Notes: generated from the sequence alone by a model not told the origin. A stretch of DNA of 64,000 nucleotides from Ficedula albicollis (GCF_000247815.1 NC_021674.1:84896602-84960601); one strand, 5' to 3'; positions 22,373-36,751 are shown, counted from the first letter of the stretch. A program made the numbers and translations.

Positions 22373-25239
22373 TTCTCCTTCTAATGAAGTTACATCTGGA
22401 TTTAGGGAAGAAAAGGAGTTAACACAGTCTTTTGCACACCATCACTGAGCTCAGTCTTCTGCATGTTCTGTCCTTTTTCTTGCCCTCTGTCTCTTGTCTA
22501 TTCAGCAGTTAAAGCCTCCTGGAGAAAGAGCTGTGTTTGTACTGAACAAAGCTATTTTTCAGTGAGTTCCTGCAGCTTACTGTAAGACCTATAATACCAA
22601 ATAGTTTAATGTGGCAACAGTTCAGTAAGGACAAGGAAAAAATGGCATTTAGGTCACATTCCTAGTTTCTGAGAAAATATGAGGGGGGGAAGAAGGAAAG
22701 GAAATAGACTTATGTCTGGAAAAAGCTAACATGCATAGCTAAGTCCCCTAGCATGAAAAAAGAACAGTGTCACAGACATAGCTGAGGTTAAGAATAGACA
22801 TGTTACATCATCTTTTGCACAATGCAGTAGTGGGAAAAGGGAGGAAATGAGGACTTAGGAGAGGAATAAATAAATTACAGCCAGATTTTATAGAAAAAGG
22901 CTAGACTGGATGCTCCTTAGGAAAAATCTGGATTGTGGTCTGTGTTAGAAACAGGTAAGGAAAGAATGGAAAAAGCTGCTCAAACACAAAGGAAATAATA
23001 GTTGGGGTTACTGATGACACAGAAGAAATAGTCAGAATCTGAGAACATTCAGGTTGGTATTTTTTTCTTTTGTTAAGAGATCCTGTAATTGCTCCTGGCA
23101 TATTAGTGATTGTGGCAAGCTGTGTGGCAACATTAAAATGCCAGTGTCTTCCTAAGGCCAATGGAGAAAATGTATACTAGATAGTTTCTTTCCTGCATTA
23201 GACTTTATCCAGGAGTACAGTCAAGCTTGTCAAGTGCAAGTTCTCTTGAAAGTGAGCTCTACCTTCATGACTGTACCTCTGGCACCTTGTCTGTAGCATG
23301 TGGGGAAATAAAGGAGTTAAATTAGTCCTCTGAGAACATAGAACCTCTACAGGATGAGAGTTGGTCTTGGCAGAGAAGAAATCCCATCTTTGGAGCAGAG
23401 TGATGCTTAGGCAGAAATCACTTAGATGGAAGGACAATTGCCAGTTGGGGTGGGCAGAGGGACTTCTAATAAACATAACCTGCATGCCAGCTGAATGCTG
23501 GACTTACTTGCAGGGACTAAGCAACTGGCTCAGGAATACTTTCTTTATTTCTTGCTATTTATTTATGGCTTTCACCATAAATAATCGAGAAAGGGGTACT
23601 TAGCCTGTTAAACCATAGGAGCTCAGCTGCATGGCCTGTCGCTTTCTATGTCTTCAGGCAACACTTTGTAGAAAGACCTGGTCTGTGTTTCCATTTCTAG
23701 CCAGGAGCAGAGAAATGGAGGGAAGGAGGAAAAAGGTGTGCTTGGTGTTTCTTAGCTCATCTGGGAAAAATACCAATATCCTGGCTACAAAAACACAGAC
23801 TGAAAGTCTGAATGCAATTTAAATATTGTAGACAAATATTTGGAAAAATAAACAATATGCTTGCGGTTACTGGGGAAAATTGATTGTTTCAAACAGGTGC
23901 CATATAAAGATTGTAAAAGCTGTAGCCTAAGGATAAAGGTAAACTGGGGATGCTACAATATACTCACTGAAAACAACTATTAGTTTAATTCTGGAGCATT
24001 GCATTAATATGTGGGACAGGATGGGGACTACTTCTTGGAAGCACTCCTTCTGCTCTGCTCACTGGGAAGATGGAAACATATTCTGAAACATCTGGGGTTT
24101 GAATAGGTCTTATTACTCTGTGTTTTTAGCAACTAAAATTATTTCTGAATATTTATGTAAAACCCTTCAGTATGCTGATACAGATTTTCTTCAAGCAAGC
24201 AGATTTAGGAAAGATATGTTCCCTGTAAAGGACCATAATTCCTAATTCCAGTCGCACTTGTGTGTCTAGGACAGTGTGTATCCCAGCAAACAGACCAAAG
24301 AACTGTTTCTAATCAGTTTGCATTCACAGCCACACATAAATCCGAAGATAAGTCATTGACAATATAAGATGTGCTCACCTTGTTAAAGGATCCATGTGGT
24401 TTCTACCCTTCTTTAAGGAAGCAGCTCTTAGATTATAACAGGCATCATGAATGGATGGGATCTAATGACATCTGAAAGGGACACTATGAATCAGAAAATC
24501 TTTTTACCTCAACCACTACTTTTTTCATGGCAATATTGTCCGTGTGCTGATCTCCAGAAGACCAGATAAAGGATTCCTTCCATTGCTTCCATCTTCACAG
24601 TGGCTTCTTGACCCTGCTGGCTTCCTCTCACAAACTTCCTGCTGCAAAGCCTTTGGGAGACTTTGGGCAAGTTGTTGGTAATGGGGACTAGAAGACACTG
24701 CGTACATATGTGACAGGAATAAATTAAGGATGATTGAGTAAAATTGACTTCAGCATTTAAAAAATGGCAATGTTCAAATTTGCAAATATAACTCTTTTGA
24801 AGAGTGCTTTTCCTGCTGTATAAAATAATGTGTGGTTTTATGCAAAGCTAAAATTAAAAACAACTGCCTTCAAATAATTACACAATGAGATAGTTGCAGT
24901 TGCACTGTTCCTGAGTTGCAGGAACAGTGGAAATTTGTTTATTTGGATCAGTTTTTATGGGAAAAAGTAACTAATATTTAGATTGTGTTGTTGTGGTTTT
25001 ATTTTTTGTCAATTAAGAGGAAATAGTTTTATAAGTATGCTTCCTGTAACAATTTCAGATGATCATCTCCCGATTTCAGAAAAGTTCCTTTTTTTCAGTT
25101 CTCCAAAGTAAACCAGTTCAAAGAACCTCCAGAACTGCAGGGACTCAAGCTGCTAGAAGTATAAGTTAAATATATGTAAAACCTGTTTTAGCTGTTATTT
25201 TAATATGAAAAGACAATGTCTCAGGCAACTCAGAAAATT
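22373..25239. other. AT-rich unique sequence, no gene seen
   Basis: About 2.9 kb with frames up to 95 codons on both strands. I see no motif, repeat family or strong exon context. Confidence 0.5.
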
Positions 25240-25340
25240 AAAATATATTTGGAACATGCACCTAGAAGTCACACATTTTACAGGAGTCCAAAAATATGTT
25301 TGGAACAGGCACCTAGAAGTCACACATTTTACAGGAGTCC
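25240..25340 (+). repeat. 51 bp tandem duplication, 2 copies
   Basis: AAAATATATTTGGAACATGC at 25240 and AAAATATGTTTGGAACAGGC at 25291, both followed by the same CCTAGAAGTCACACATTTTA block. Confidence 0.95.
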
Positions 25341-25431
25341 TGCCTGGGATGACCTATGCAAGTCAAGGTCATTATGGCTGAACTCTGACACTTTGGGAGT
25401 AAGTTTCAGCTCCAAAGAGAATGGGAATACT

Positions 25432-25540
25432 CATAGAATCAGAATGGTTTGGGTTGGAAGGGACTTTAAGGATCATCTAGTTCCAACCTGCCATGGGCAG
25501 GAAGACCTTCCACTAGACCACATTGCTCAAAGCCTTCATT
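25432..25540 (-). mobile_element. CR1 LINE 3' tail, minus strand (~110 bp)
   Basis: CATAGAATCAGAATGGTTTG, then GGTTGGAAGGGACTTTAAGG, then 'atctagttccaacctgccatgggcagg...ccactagacca'. This is the standard CR1 3' end in reverse, heavily 5'-truncated and well conserved. Confidence 0.93.
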
Positions 25541-26262
25541 GTTTCCATTATTACCATGGTTTGGAGAGTTCAAAGCCCTTCTGCAGTATTAGATGTCATT
25601 TCCCAACAAAATTCATTGCGGTATAATTGCAGTAAATCCCCTTAAAAAAGATTTCTCTTAGTTTTCACTTTGTGTTTGGCAAATGCAATAAAAGAGATAA
25701 CATCATTTGGCCTCTAGTCACCAGGCAGTCCCACAGAAAGCTGTCATGCCAGCAGAGCAGCTCAGAGCAGCTCCCACCTCCTCAGCTCTGGAAAAAAAAT
25801 TTAAAGTCTACCATCATGTTTTGGCTGAGACCCTCCTGCTTAGTGGATGGTGAAGAAGGGTAAAGGATAGCCAAGTGTGGAGGGAGACAGATGCTGCTGC
25901 TGTTCCAAATCTTCTGTATACACTCCAGTCTGCCTACTGGCAGTGCTTGCTGCTGCAGCCAGCAGCCTTGCCAGACTTCCAGCACAGGCAAAAACACTGA
26001 AAAATGCATTCTGATGCTGCTCGGTGTCACTGTTTTTCCACATGTGCCAGTATAAATGCCTGCAGTCCCACAGGTGTAACCCACAAGGATAAAGTCAGGT
26101 GTCAGAGAGTAACACCCTTCCTGTGACTGCCTCCTGCCCTGATGGGATAACCTCTCTTGGCTGCTACTGGCACCAGTGATCTTGGCCAATTGACCCAGAT
26201 TCCCTCACCAGTACACCCTTGCACACAAACCTTCACTCAGACAGAGGGCTGAATTAGAGCTC
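25541..26262. other. Unique sequence, somewhat GC-richer
   Basis: No recognised repeat. The 135-codon minus frame at 25782-26189 and the 63-codon plus frame at 25672-25863 overlap and show no domain. I call no gene. Confidence 0.4.
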
Positions 26263-26362
26263 GCTGATTGACTGCTCTGTACGGTAGAAAATCGTGACCT
26301 CTCTGGCTAGGGGCTGATTGGCTGCTCTGTGCGGTAGAAAATCGTGACCTCTCTGGCTAGGG
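26263..26362 (+). repeat. 50 bp tandem duplication, 2 copies
   Basis: GCTGATTGACTGCTCTGTAC at 26263 and GCTGATTGGCTGCTCTGTGC at 26313. The rest (GGTAGAAAATCGTGACCTCT) is identical. Confidence 0.95.
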
Positions 26363-26403
26363 GAGGGAGAAGGATGGGGGAATAGCATTGTGGAAGCATG
26401 TGT

Positions 26404-26426
26404 TGCCTCAGGAAAGACCTGAGGCA
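26404..26426. repeat. Perfect 9 bp inverted repeat, 5 nt loop
   Basis: TGCCTCAGG-AAAGA-CCTGAGGCA. Short hairpin, function unknown. Confidence 0.85.
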
Positions 26427-29400
26427 TTCTAGCAGTCTTCTGGAACTAAAATCTCTACTGTTGTTACCTAATTTAGTTGGGAATGTTGTCCGGAATTCTA
26501 AATAGGAATATTTTCAAACTGCATGCAAACATTATCTCCTTTTTAAACAATGTTCTTCGGTTACTCTGCTTGTTTATGCTTATCTTGATTATCTGCATGG
26601 ATTGTTTTAACACTAGGGCTCTAAAGGCACCTAATGCCATACCAATGGTATGTGATCTAGTTAGTTCAGTACAAAAACTGGTATTTGTTTACTTGCAGTT
26701 TTACACTGGATTTTTAAATTGTATTCCTTTCTGGAAATATATGAGTACATCAGAGGGAGGAGTGGGAGTGGGAATGATGATGAGCTATGTGAAAAACCAG
26801 TATTGACCTGTTTTTCATGCTGGCACTTTGCCTTTCAGCCTGGAAGTCCTCTGGAAGGTATTTTGACTTCCTGTCTGGATTATAGACACCTAGCAGAAAA
26901 TAATCTCCTTCTTGGCATTAATCCTGGACATTCTGGAAGCATATTTGAATTTATGATTCAAATTTTAAAACAATTTCCTAAAACTGCATTTGATAAACTG
27001 GTTCACAACATGCTTATTGTTGCATCAGACTGTAAGTCACATATAATTCAGCTAGTTTAACCTCATTTCATTTACCAGTTACTTTATGTCTATGGTGGCT
27101 GCAGCACGTTCCCTGAGATTTTGCCTTTTTTACCTTTCCCATCTCCAGCTCACCTACTCACTGCATTGTTAATTTTCTTCCCTTTCATGGTTACTTCACC
27201 AGCATCTTGCTTCACCAATCCCTCCTCCCTTTTCTGAAGCTCCATTACACCACACTTCCATGTTGGCTGTTTTGCACTAGCAGATGCTGATTTGTTATCA
27301 CCTCAGTGTGAAAGGTGTCCAGATTCTGTGAAGCATCATTTAAAATGCTATTTGTTAGAGACCATACAATGAAGAAATCTTACTTCCCTCTAGATGTTGG
27401 GAGCCCAGGTTGTAAAACATTGAACAAGCCCCCAGTGAATTAATAGTATTTAGCTATTTGCACAATTACTTTCATTCAGAACACTAATTCTCCTCCTAAA
27501 CATCATTTGGAGACAAGCAGAGTAGTGCCCAGCACACTGATCTCTGTTAAACTGAGGATCTTTGTCACCATGGCACTTGTGTGTGCTTCATGGAAGAATT
27601 GCCCTGCTTTAATACAAGCAGAGAAGACTGTTTCTAGAATACCTTGTGGAAAATTATTGAAGCTCCTTAGGTTGAGAAGAAGCTAATATGTGTTATTTAA
27701 AGTGCTTTATTTAGCTCAGTAATAGAGCAGAAAGCGAGTGTTGGTTGTGATCAGAACTAACTTTTCAGTATTCCTAGAGCTCTGTTAGAGAGATACCTAA
27801 ACTTAGACTGGAGAGACACCCACTCATTTATTCCATAAAACAAAGCTTTCTTGAAGATGAGCAAGACATGAGGTTTAACCTGGGAGGAAGTCATGTGACC
27901 CAGATAAAAAATATTAGCTGGTCTGAGAGGCAAGAGGTACTGCAAAATTGACATCAGGATTCCTTTTTGGAGCATAGCTGAGTATTTAGTGCCTAAATTA
28001 AAGAAGTACTGGCTTTGACTTTTATTTATTAAAAAATGCAATTGCAGGACAATGTCTTCAGTGTTACTGAAGATTAAAATCCTGTTCCACACAGACTTAA
28101 TATCTTCTTTCTACAAACCATATTCCCTTTCCTAAGTTTGTAATTGATTTTCTTGGAGTACTTCTATTTTAATAAACAATAAACAATGCATAAGAAAATT
28201 ATAACTGATGGATCTGTGGTATTCTTAAAGATGAGATGCCCTCCTTGCATGTTATGAACCCTTCTCCTAGAAGATCTGAATGGCAGGGCCACCTTTGTTG
28301 CTTATTTTCTTGGTGAAATTTCTTGTTTTCTTCTGTGCTTTGGCTATTGCTTCTTGTCCACATCTCAACTCCTTTGTTGATCACAGCAAATGAAAATAGC
28401 ACTATCAATTAGTCATTGTTTCTCCCTTCTCATCATTGGAATGTCTTGTTATTAAAATAATATAACAAGGCATGTTTTGCCTACTGTTATTTGCATATTT
28501 GTGTCTCATTCCTTTTTCTCTTAAAGAAAACGTTGATTTTCTGATGGGAATGCCATGCACAGTCTGCTGGTGTGGTTTAGAGGTTAAGTGAAAACAGATT
28601 CAAAGGAGGTTAAACAAATATTTTCACATCACCATGTAATTTTTTGTCATTCCTAAAAGAAATTTGTTCTATTATTTGAAGTCAATTTGTCTTACTTCAG
28701 TAAAATGAATTAGTTTTTGCTTCCTTTTCTTAATGAATCTAAGAAAGAACAGAGAGATTAATTTACCCTTTATGTAAGACTGAAGAAATCTTGAATCATT
28801 CTGAAGATGAGTAGGTACTTTTGAAATTAGACATATTTCATGGTCAGTGTTATTGAAATTTTGAGTTTCATTTTATATTCTGCTTGAACAGAAAAAAGTA
28901 TTCTCTTCTAAAACGATCTTATGAGATAGATCTGTATGCTTTTTTATGGTATCTTATATAAAGTGGTCCCATTCTCTGAACTGGCAATAACCTATTAATG
29001 CTTTAAGGTGGAAAAAGAGGTTTCTTGGCAACTTTCTTGAATGTTGTGTTTTTTACTAGTACAGAGTGTCTTCAGCCTTGTCTGATTTCACATGGAACAA
29101 GAGGTTGTTTATTTAGGTAGACATGTCTAGCTGACACTGGGGTATCTTTGTCGTGGTACTGTCTGCATCTGGAAGAAAAACACAAATCTGCCTTTCACCA
29201 CATTTTTATTGATTGTGAAAACTATGTTTCTTCTTAACACCAACCTTAACAGGAAAGACCCGTGCAGAAAAAAAAGGCATTTTAGGAAGTGGACCAATTA
29301 TCCCCATCAGTCTCTGGGTCTTGCTGAAAAGTTGGTTGAAAGTGGTGCAGTGTTCCACTGTCTACTCCTGATAAAATGTCTCCACAACCGCTCTGCTCTT

Positions 29401-32400
29401 CTGATATGACTGTTTCCAGGAAAGTGTTTTGAATCCCTTATGATTTCTGTATTTCCTTTAAAGATACAACACAATTAAGGGAGAGCATCTCTTGGTAGCA
29501 CATGCCATATTTTCTGATGCTTTATCCAGTGCTGAAATTTTCTTTTTATTTTGCAACTTGTGAAATATTAGAAATGTTGCTGTCAGAATGAACAGGAAAT
29601 TTTTTTGTCACTACCTCTCTCCAACTGGAATTTTATGGTTCTGAGGACAAAAAACATTTGCTGTTTGCAAATTGGGGTGGTCCTTCTTCAATACCTACTA
29701 CATATCTCATGCTGAGAAGCGCTGATCACCAATATACCAGAAGAAAAAGAGGAAGAAACAAATGTGAGAAGGAATTCCAGAGTTTTATCAGCCTCTGAAA
29801 GAGACTGGAGATATTTATGGTTTATATAATTTTGAAGGTAAAAAAATAAAATGAAATTCAGATTTTATTCTGTTAAGAATCACAGGTTTTTTTAATATGG
29901 GGATAGTGGCTGGTATTGTACGTATAAGAAAAAAAATGGTTTTGCTTACAAAAGCTGTCAAGGGGAGGACTTTGAGAAACTAAGTATTTTCTTTGCAGTA
30001 CATGTTTCACACCAATGTTGCTGATGTGAAACACAAACATTTAAATTATGAACCACAAAAAGTATCACCATAATATATTAGGAAAATGAAAGCCTTCCAC
30101 ATAAATCATGCTTTATTTAAAAATAACAGTATTAGAAGTCTACCTGTTAAATGTAGCTTGTTTTTTTTTTTTTTTCTGAATGACAAAACCCCAATGTTTA
30201 ACACTTACTTTTATAAGTATTGGGAATGTTTTCTGGGTTCCTTTTTGATGTTTACTGCACCAAAAAACCTATTATGCTCCCAAAGGGCCTAATTCTTCTT
30301 GTGGAGCTCATTTGAAACCAAGCATCACAAAATCCTGAGAAAGACAAAATTTGAAAGTAATAGCTGGTACATAAAGCCTACTGACATAAGACATCCTGAT
30401 GGATCTTTGCCATGGCTCAATGTGACACAAGTGAGGAACACTTTTGTTTTGGAGATAGTAGTAGAGTCATTATTTAATGTGACTGGATATGTAATAAGAA
30501 TGAGATAGGACACACAATGAAAACAAAAGTGTCATAAAATATTTCTTTGAGCCTGGCTAAACTCACTCATCCCTTTTTAAATGTTTTTGGCTATTTCATC
30601 TTAACTGGTGCTAGGCTTTGTCTCAGCCAAGAGATTTGGTTACCTCAGGTATTTACGAATTTCATTTGAATAAAAATCCAGTAAACAGAAATAATGCCGG
30701 CAAAAATTTAAAAGAAGAAAGACAAGTTGACAAGCAAGCCCTGCTAGAAAAACAAAGGAACTTGCTCAGAGCAAGCAGCAAAATAATGCAAAGCCTGATT
30801 TCAGAACATAGCTGCCCCAAAGAGAAGCACTGTGGAAATTCAGGAGCACAATAACTTTGCAGATATTTGATTAAGACAACGCGTAAAGAAACTCGGGTTA
30901 AGTCCATGGCAGCAATTTTTTTTGTTTACTTGAGGAGCTATATTTGCCATAAAGACAAGAAAAATCTCATGTGGACTAAGGTATGGGAAAGGCAAAACTG
31001 TAGAAATAGCTCTGTCTGATCACTCTCAGCAGGATCTGCTTTCCAGCATCTTTTATGCGGCGCAAGCAGATTTCTGGTGAGAGCAGTGTGTAGGGGTAAA
31101 AACACTATTTAAACAAAATCTGTGCAACAGATCTTCTGAAGGCATTATCCCCACCTCATTATCACTTCAGATTAAACACTTCTGTAGTGTTGAAAAGTAG
31201 CTACATAGATATGTCAGGAGTCTAGGACAATTTTGAGAAGACAAAATTGTGCTTAGACAAGCAAGAGTGGTCAACACTATGCATGACAGAAATAATTTTT
31301 TCCTCCTAAATGCTTATATCTTATAGTATTTTTTAATAAGTACATTGTTGAATTTCTCAAGAAAACTAGCCTGAATTCCCCCAACATTGGGCTGTAAATA
31401 GGACAAAGTCTGTTATCTCAAATGCTTCCTCTCATCCAGGTGATACCAGAAGACACAAACTGATATTTGAGACAGAAATTTTCAAAACCCATAAATGATG
31501 AGGAATTCTGTCTTAGAATGAACTTTATTGTGTCTCGTGGTTTAACCTCAGCTATAAATTATTATATCAATGGATGGGTTTTAAATAAATGTTATCTTTA
31601 ATGAAAAACAATCTGAATGTAAAAATTGCTGGTGTTTCCATGAGATTCTTCCTCTGCAGAAGAATGTAAGCTAAAGAAGAGAGCTTCATGCATTCTTGAA
31701 GGATTACAAGATCTTGCTGATTAATAAGAGAGCTGGAAAACTGGCTGCTGCATGTATAGAAAGGACAGAATGGGTTTTTGTCAGAGACAACTCCTCCTAT
31801 TCTCTACATGATCACTTGTATTTATTTTGTACTGATACTTAGTCCTGTTATATATTCTTCATTAATGCATTTCTTGATGCAGGTTTTATCATAACAACCT
31901 TTTCAGAGCTGTAAAATCTGGTGTTCAGTGACCACAACTGAACTCTTAAGCAGAAGGTAAAAAATTTTGGAAAAAGGAAATAAAATGAGTCTTTTCATCA
32001 TGCTAGTCACAGTATGTCTGCAATAGCCTGAGTTTTTAGCTCTTGTACTCTTTGCCATCCTAGCAACTGGAAAAAATATTTTTACTTGCAGTGTCCATGT
32101 TTGTGCTGGAAAGCAAGTGGGATGCAGCAAATCAAAGCCAAAATAGCCATCTTACAGAACAAAAATTTAAAGCAAAGTCACATTTTAATGTAAATTTTTA
32201 TATGAGACCACATTTTACATAAGTAGAGGTATCACCTAAAGCCTAGGAACTCCAGATTATGCTCTTTTTTAAAAGGCCAATAGGAATAAGTGATGCTTAT
32301 TTCATTCCTCTTGTTATGTATTCACTATATTCCTGTGTCTCTGGCAGTAGGAATAAAAGCTGGGAAAGCAGAATCAAGGCCTTAGGCTATAACTTCATCA

Positions 32401-34198
32401 GCCTTTGAAATGGATTAACTGGTCTAACTGCCTGCAACAATGTGGGATAGGGAATCCCTCTGATATTGCATTCTTTGAACACCATAAAGAAGACACTGCT
32501 GTTAATATAATGATAATTCCTTTATTTCCTTGCACAAGAAAAATTAGTGCCTTATCTTTAGCTTCCTTCTTCCTTGCTTGCAGAAGATTCCCTAAAAGCA
32601 AATTTCATATAGAATGTGGCAAATGGCTGATTATGAATGCAGTTGAAATGATGCAAAGCAGTTTTTTATTTTTAGAAAGTTGGGCAAAGAACAAAATGCA
32701 AAGTTTGGAACTACTAAAATCTCATTACCTCATTAAATATATTAATGAGCGATTCCAGACTGTGTTACATATCAAAGTTAGGACTGTATGCAAGGGAGCA
32801 AAACAAAATAGTCTATAAGGCATCTTTTTGAAAGCACAAATAATGTGAAAAACAGTGCATGTAACTTTGAACTTCACTGTTTTCCTGTAAATGTAGAATA
32901 CACAGTTAACATCTGGAAATTTTTGAATAAAATTTTCATATGTAACTATGCTAATAAAAAAATTAATTATTTGCCATCAAGTAAATGGTAAGGAAGGAGT
33001 GATGTTGAAATAGATTAGAATTATGTTAGAGCAAGGACTTGTCCATCTTGCACATTCCTACTACTCCATTAATGTTCATTCCATGCATCCTGGGTGATCT
33101 GCATCCTTCAGATCTGTGGAACAGTCTGGACCTGAGCGATACAGAAAAACACTAAAGGATTCTTCTATTTCTCCAATAAGAATTCTGAAACTGGATATAG
33201 TTTCTCAGCCTAGTGAAAACAGAGCCAGGCAATTCCCATTCCCAACTAGGTTATCACAAATAGCTTTATCAAATTATGGAAAATTAACTAAACCTCTTTT
33301 TCCTCAGAAACCAAATGGATGGCTGCACAAAACACTCTAATGTGCCAGAAAAAATAACTTTTTGTTGGTTGTGTCCTGGGTAAAATGAAACTGAAAATTG
33401 AGTGGAAAGAGAAAAAAAATCCATTTTTTTTCTTTTACCTTTAGTTTGATTTGTGATCACTATAAAATTATTTTAATAGTTTTTCCTCTTTACAGTGTTC
33501 TTATGGCAAATATAAGTAAATCTTACCTTTATGGGGTTTTTTGTCACTTTGTTACTTCAGCTTAAAACAAATTTAGCTTCATGTGTAAGATGAAAATTTT
33601 ATTAACTGTCTTTGAGATAATACCAACAGAAAGAGAATTTTTTCTTAGGATTTAAATGAAAATAAAGCTCAAATAATTATTGATTTATATTTTAATATTT
33701 GCTTCTCTGAATTTTCCTCTTAGAAGAGATAGGGTTGCGAAAATCTTGTTTGGGAGTATGCTGTTTCTCTTTGTTGTCAGACATTGGTATTAATAATAAT
33801 AAACTGTTCAAACTTGAAGTTAAATGGAATTCTCATTCAACAGGAGTGGTGCATACCATACCATCCTCCACGTTGTGCAGCATTTTGTTTCTGCTTACAG
33901 CACTGGCTGTGTGTTTCTTAAACCTGAGCCATCTCTTTGTTCATGTTCACTTGAAAAAGTTTATGAACCTGAGAAGAATTTCAAACTTGCAACAAAACTT
34001 TAAGCTGAGTATTACAGATTCTCCTTGCCATACCATATGTTTTATTCCCTGTACTAGTCAAATATCCAACATATAATCATAAAATATCTGATTAACATCA
34101 GCTGCTGTGATCTTAAGGTCATATTCTTGTCTGATTGACAGGCATGGTGAAAGTCACGTATTGAACAAGGTATCGGTAACAAAGGGTTAAAATTAGAC
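26427..34198. other. Long AT-rich unique stretch, no gene seen
   Basis: About 7.8 kb. The frames of most length are 113 codons (26719-27060), 111 (27757-28092 minus) and 137 (32405-32818). None shows a domain, signal peptide or repeat I recognise. At 31530-31552 a short segment (TGTCTCGTGGTTTAACCTC) resembles the reverse-complemented end of avian ERV LTRs, but it is too short to call. A T15-like run lies at about 30161-30175. Confidence 0.5.
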
Positions 34199-34288
34199 TT
34201 TAAATAAATAACTCAGCAAGATTTTGTTATTTTAGAGTCTAGCCTTAAATAAACAACTCAGCAAGATTTTGTTATTTTAGAGTCTAGC
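34199..34288 (+). repeat. 45 bp tandem duplication, 2 copies
   Basis: TTAAATAAATAACTCAGC and TTAAATAAACAACTCAGC, 45 bp apart, both followed by AAGATTTTGTTATTTTAGAG. One or two differences. Confidence 0.95.
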
Positions 34289-36573
34289 AAACTTGTGGAT
34301 AGGGTTGAGGTCCATCTCACTAAACTTGAGCCATCTAAAAGCTGAGGCAGGCACTCTTAGAAGGCTGCCTAAGCTCTGCCTGACGTGACTGCAGAGACAA
34401 GCCTGCCCCAGGGCAGCACAGGAGGCACAACCTTGCCTTCTGTCCCACAACTGGGTACTGTGCCATCTGAAGATGACTGTGTCTATCCACTGAACAGGAA
34501 TACCACGCAGCCAGTGTAAACAGAAGGCTGCACTTTAGGGAAGAAATAAGGATTCAGGCAAGTCCTTGGACCCATCATCTGCTCAGTACACTGTTCTCTT
34601 CTGTAAGCTCTGTGACTTGGCTACAAATTTTTGTACATGCTCGGAAAGATTTCTAAACATGCAAATGGTTATTTATACACCAAGAGGTACTTGCCACTTA
34701 CTTTTATGAAGGAATTTGGGAAAAAATAACCTTTTCCTGTAGTTTGCATTTGTGGTTGCTTGCCAGGGATTGATTGTTTAGAATTAATTGATTTCCAGTG
34801 TGATTGTATTTCTAAGCTGGACCTCTCACCAGCTCCCACATGGTCTTGTCTAGGCTCAGAGGAATTTACCTTCCCAGCAGCACACCAGGGGATGGGAATT
34901 CAGAATTTTTTTCACTCTCTCCATCCTCTTTAAGTCCGGAGAAGGACATTTTTATTTAGGAATTGGAATCACTATGATCGCTGAAGCCAAAAATATTTTT
35001 ATTCCATAATTTAGTGAGAGGAAGATTGCTCTCTAAACCACTGCTGTTAGCAGTAAGTAGAAAGATTTTATTATGTGTGTGTTGGCTTTAGGACTGTTAC
35101 TGAAATAGGTTTTCAGATTCTCTACCTGAAATATAACATGAAGAATTCAGCTTTCATGCAGTCGTGCACCAACAGCTATGTTTAACAGATGTTTTAAACT
35201 CTCAGATTTAAGCAATAATTTTGATTATGACTATAAACCAGGTTTGAAATAAAACAGCAGGATTATCTGGGGAGAATGAGTGTTAGAAATGGAACTCCAT
35301 GTTTAGTGAGGCATTCCAGCACAAATGTGGAACCTTTTGTGACTGAGACTCAATGTGTCACTTTTCACACATTCTTGGATAGGGCTGTGTGTACCAGGGA
35401 GGCATATGAAAGAAGCAGAATCCAGGCATTTGTTTTAGGCTGGCTTGTATGAGAAGCTGGATGTTATAGCACAAATGGGATCTGTTGGTAATTCTCTGTT
35501 GAAATGCCATGTACAATACCTGCTACTGGCTCTGTTCAGTGGTGCAGATAATTTATTTTCTAAATACCATCAAAAATATTTATTACTTGAAAAATTATGG
35601 TTTTAATTTTTACTTGTAGATGAGATTATGAGCTCCTGATACAACTAAGCAGATAAGGTAAAGTGCAGGGTGATTTATCAAAGTAATCTGACAAACAATA
35701 TCCACACAGTTAATTCAGACACACAGTTCTCATGGATTTAATATTATGAATAGTATGGCAGGTTTTTAGAGTCATCACAAGGAAACATGAATTAATCAAA
35801 CCATAAAGCTTGTTCATTTTGTAACCTGAACCAGTCTTCCTATCATGAGATGGAAAAACTGTAAAACTGAAGGTTTTCCTTAAAAAAAAAATCTAACACA
35901 GACTTTCAAAATGTTTAAAAAATTATGGAAGAAGTATCATTCAACTTTTAGTTTCAAATCAATTTTAACTGGCTTGACTGAAAAAATGTTTTCTGTAATG
36001 GTACCATGACTTAGTTTTTACTGATTTCAAACTATAGATATTTGGAATGAAGTTGAAAAATGTTCATAAAGGGAAGAATTCATGTCAGTTTGTGTTCCCC
36101 CTCCTTCTTTACTATATTATAATGTGTACACATATATATATATATATACTGTATTATAGGTAAACCATATTATCAGTGAATGAAAAGCTCAAAAGTTCGA
36201 AAGTTTTGCGCTGTTCTGTCCTGCTTGCTTTTCAGTTCAGGCCATCCTGCAAGTAACACCCTGATTCGATGTTATCAATGCCATAATTAATAAGGAGGCT
36301 TACTATTCCCATGTACAACCAGAATCACTGAAATTGCTTAAACAGCACCAGACCACACACATAGTAATTTAGAGGACATGGATCACAGCTCTTTGAAAGA
36401 AATCTTTTCTTTATAAATTTTTCTTTAAAATCTCTTTTGTGTACCCTCTTCCAGCTGAACTCCATGAATGATTGGATATTCTATCGGATTCAAAGAACGA
36501 AGAAATTTTATCTTCTATTTATGTCCCTAGCAAAGACTCATGAAGATGACAGGTTGAGGAGACTGGAACAGGA
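34289..36573. other. AT-rich unique sequence with (AT)n
   Basis: About 2.3 kb. A modestly GC-richer patch lies at 34330-34480, and a (AT/TA)n microsatellite at about 36131-36149. No gene or named repeat recognised. Confidence 0.5.
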
Positions 36574-36751
36574 GCCGAAGACATAGAACAGAAAGGTGAA
36601 GGTGAGGGTGAAGAAGACACAGAACAGAAAGGTGAAGGTGAGGGTGAGAGTGAGGGCAGCGGGGGAGGCACTAAATAAAGGCCGAAGACATAGAACAGAA
36701 AGGTGAAGGTGAGGGTGAGAATGAGGGCAGCGGGGGAGGCACTAAATAAAG
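36574..36751 (+). repeat. Purine-rich minisatellite, 3 units (~37-71 bp)
   Basis: Units start at 36574 (GCCGAAGACATAGAACAG), about 36611 (AGAAGACACAGAACAG) and 36681 (GCCGAAGACATAGAACAG). All carry AAAGGTGAAGGTGAGGGTGA. The last two also share GAGGGCAGCGGGGGAGGC and ACTAAATAAAG. The first unit is short. The minus strand reads as a low-complexity Pro/Ser/Phe frame (36519-36797), which is a by-product of the repeat. Confidence 0.93.

Noticed and set aside
32405..32818. 137-codon frame
   Set aside because: No domain, no repeat family and no convincing splice or promoter context. A frame of this length is expected by chance in 64 kb.
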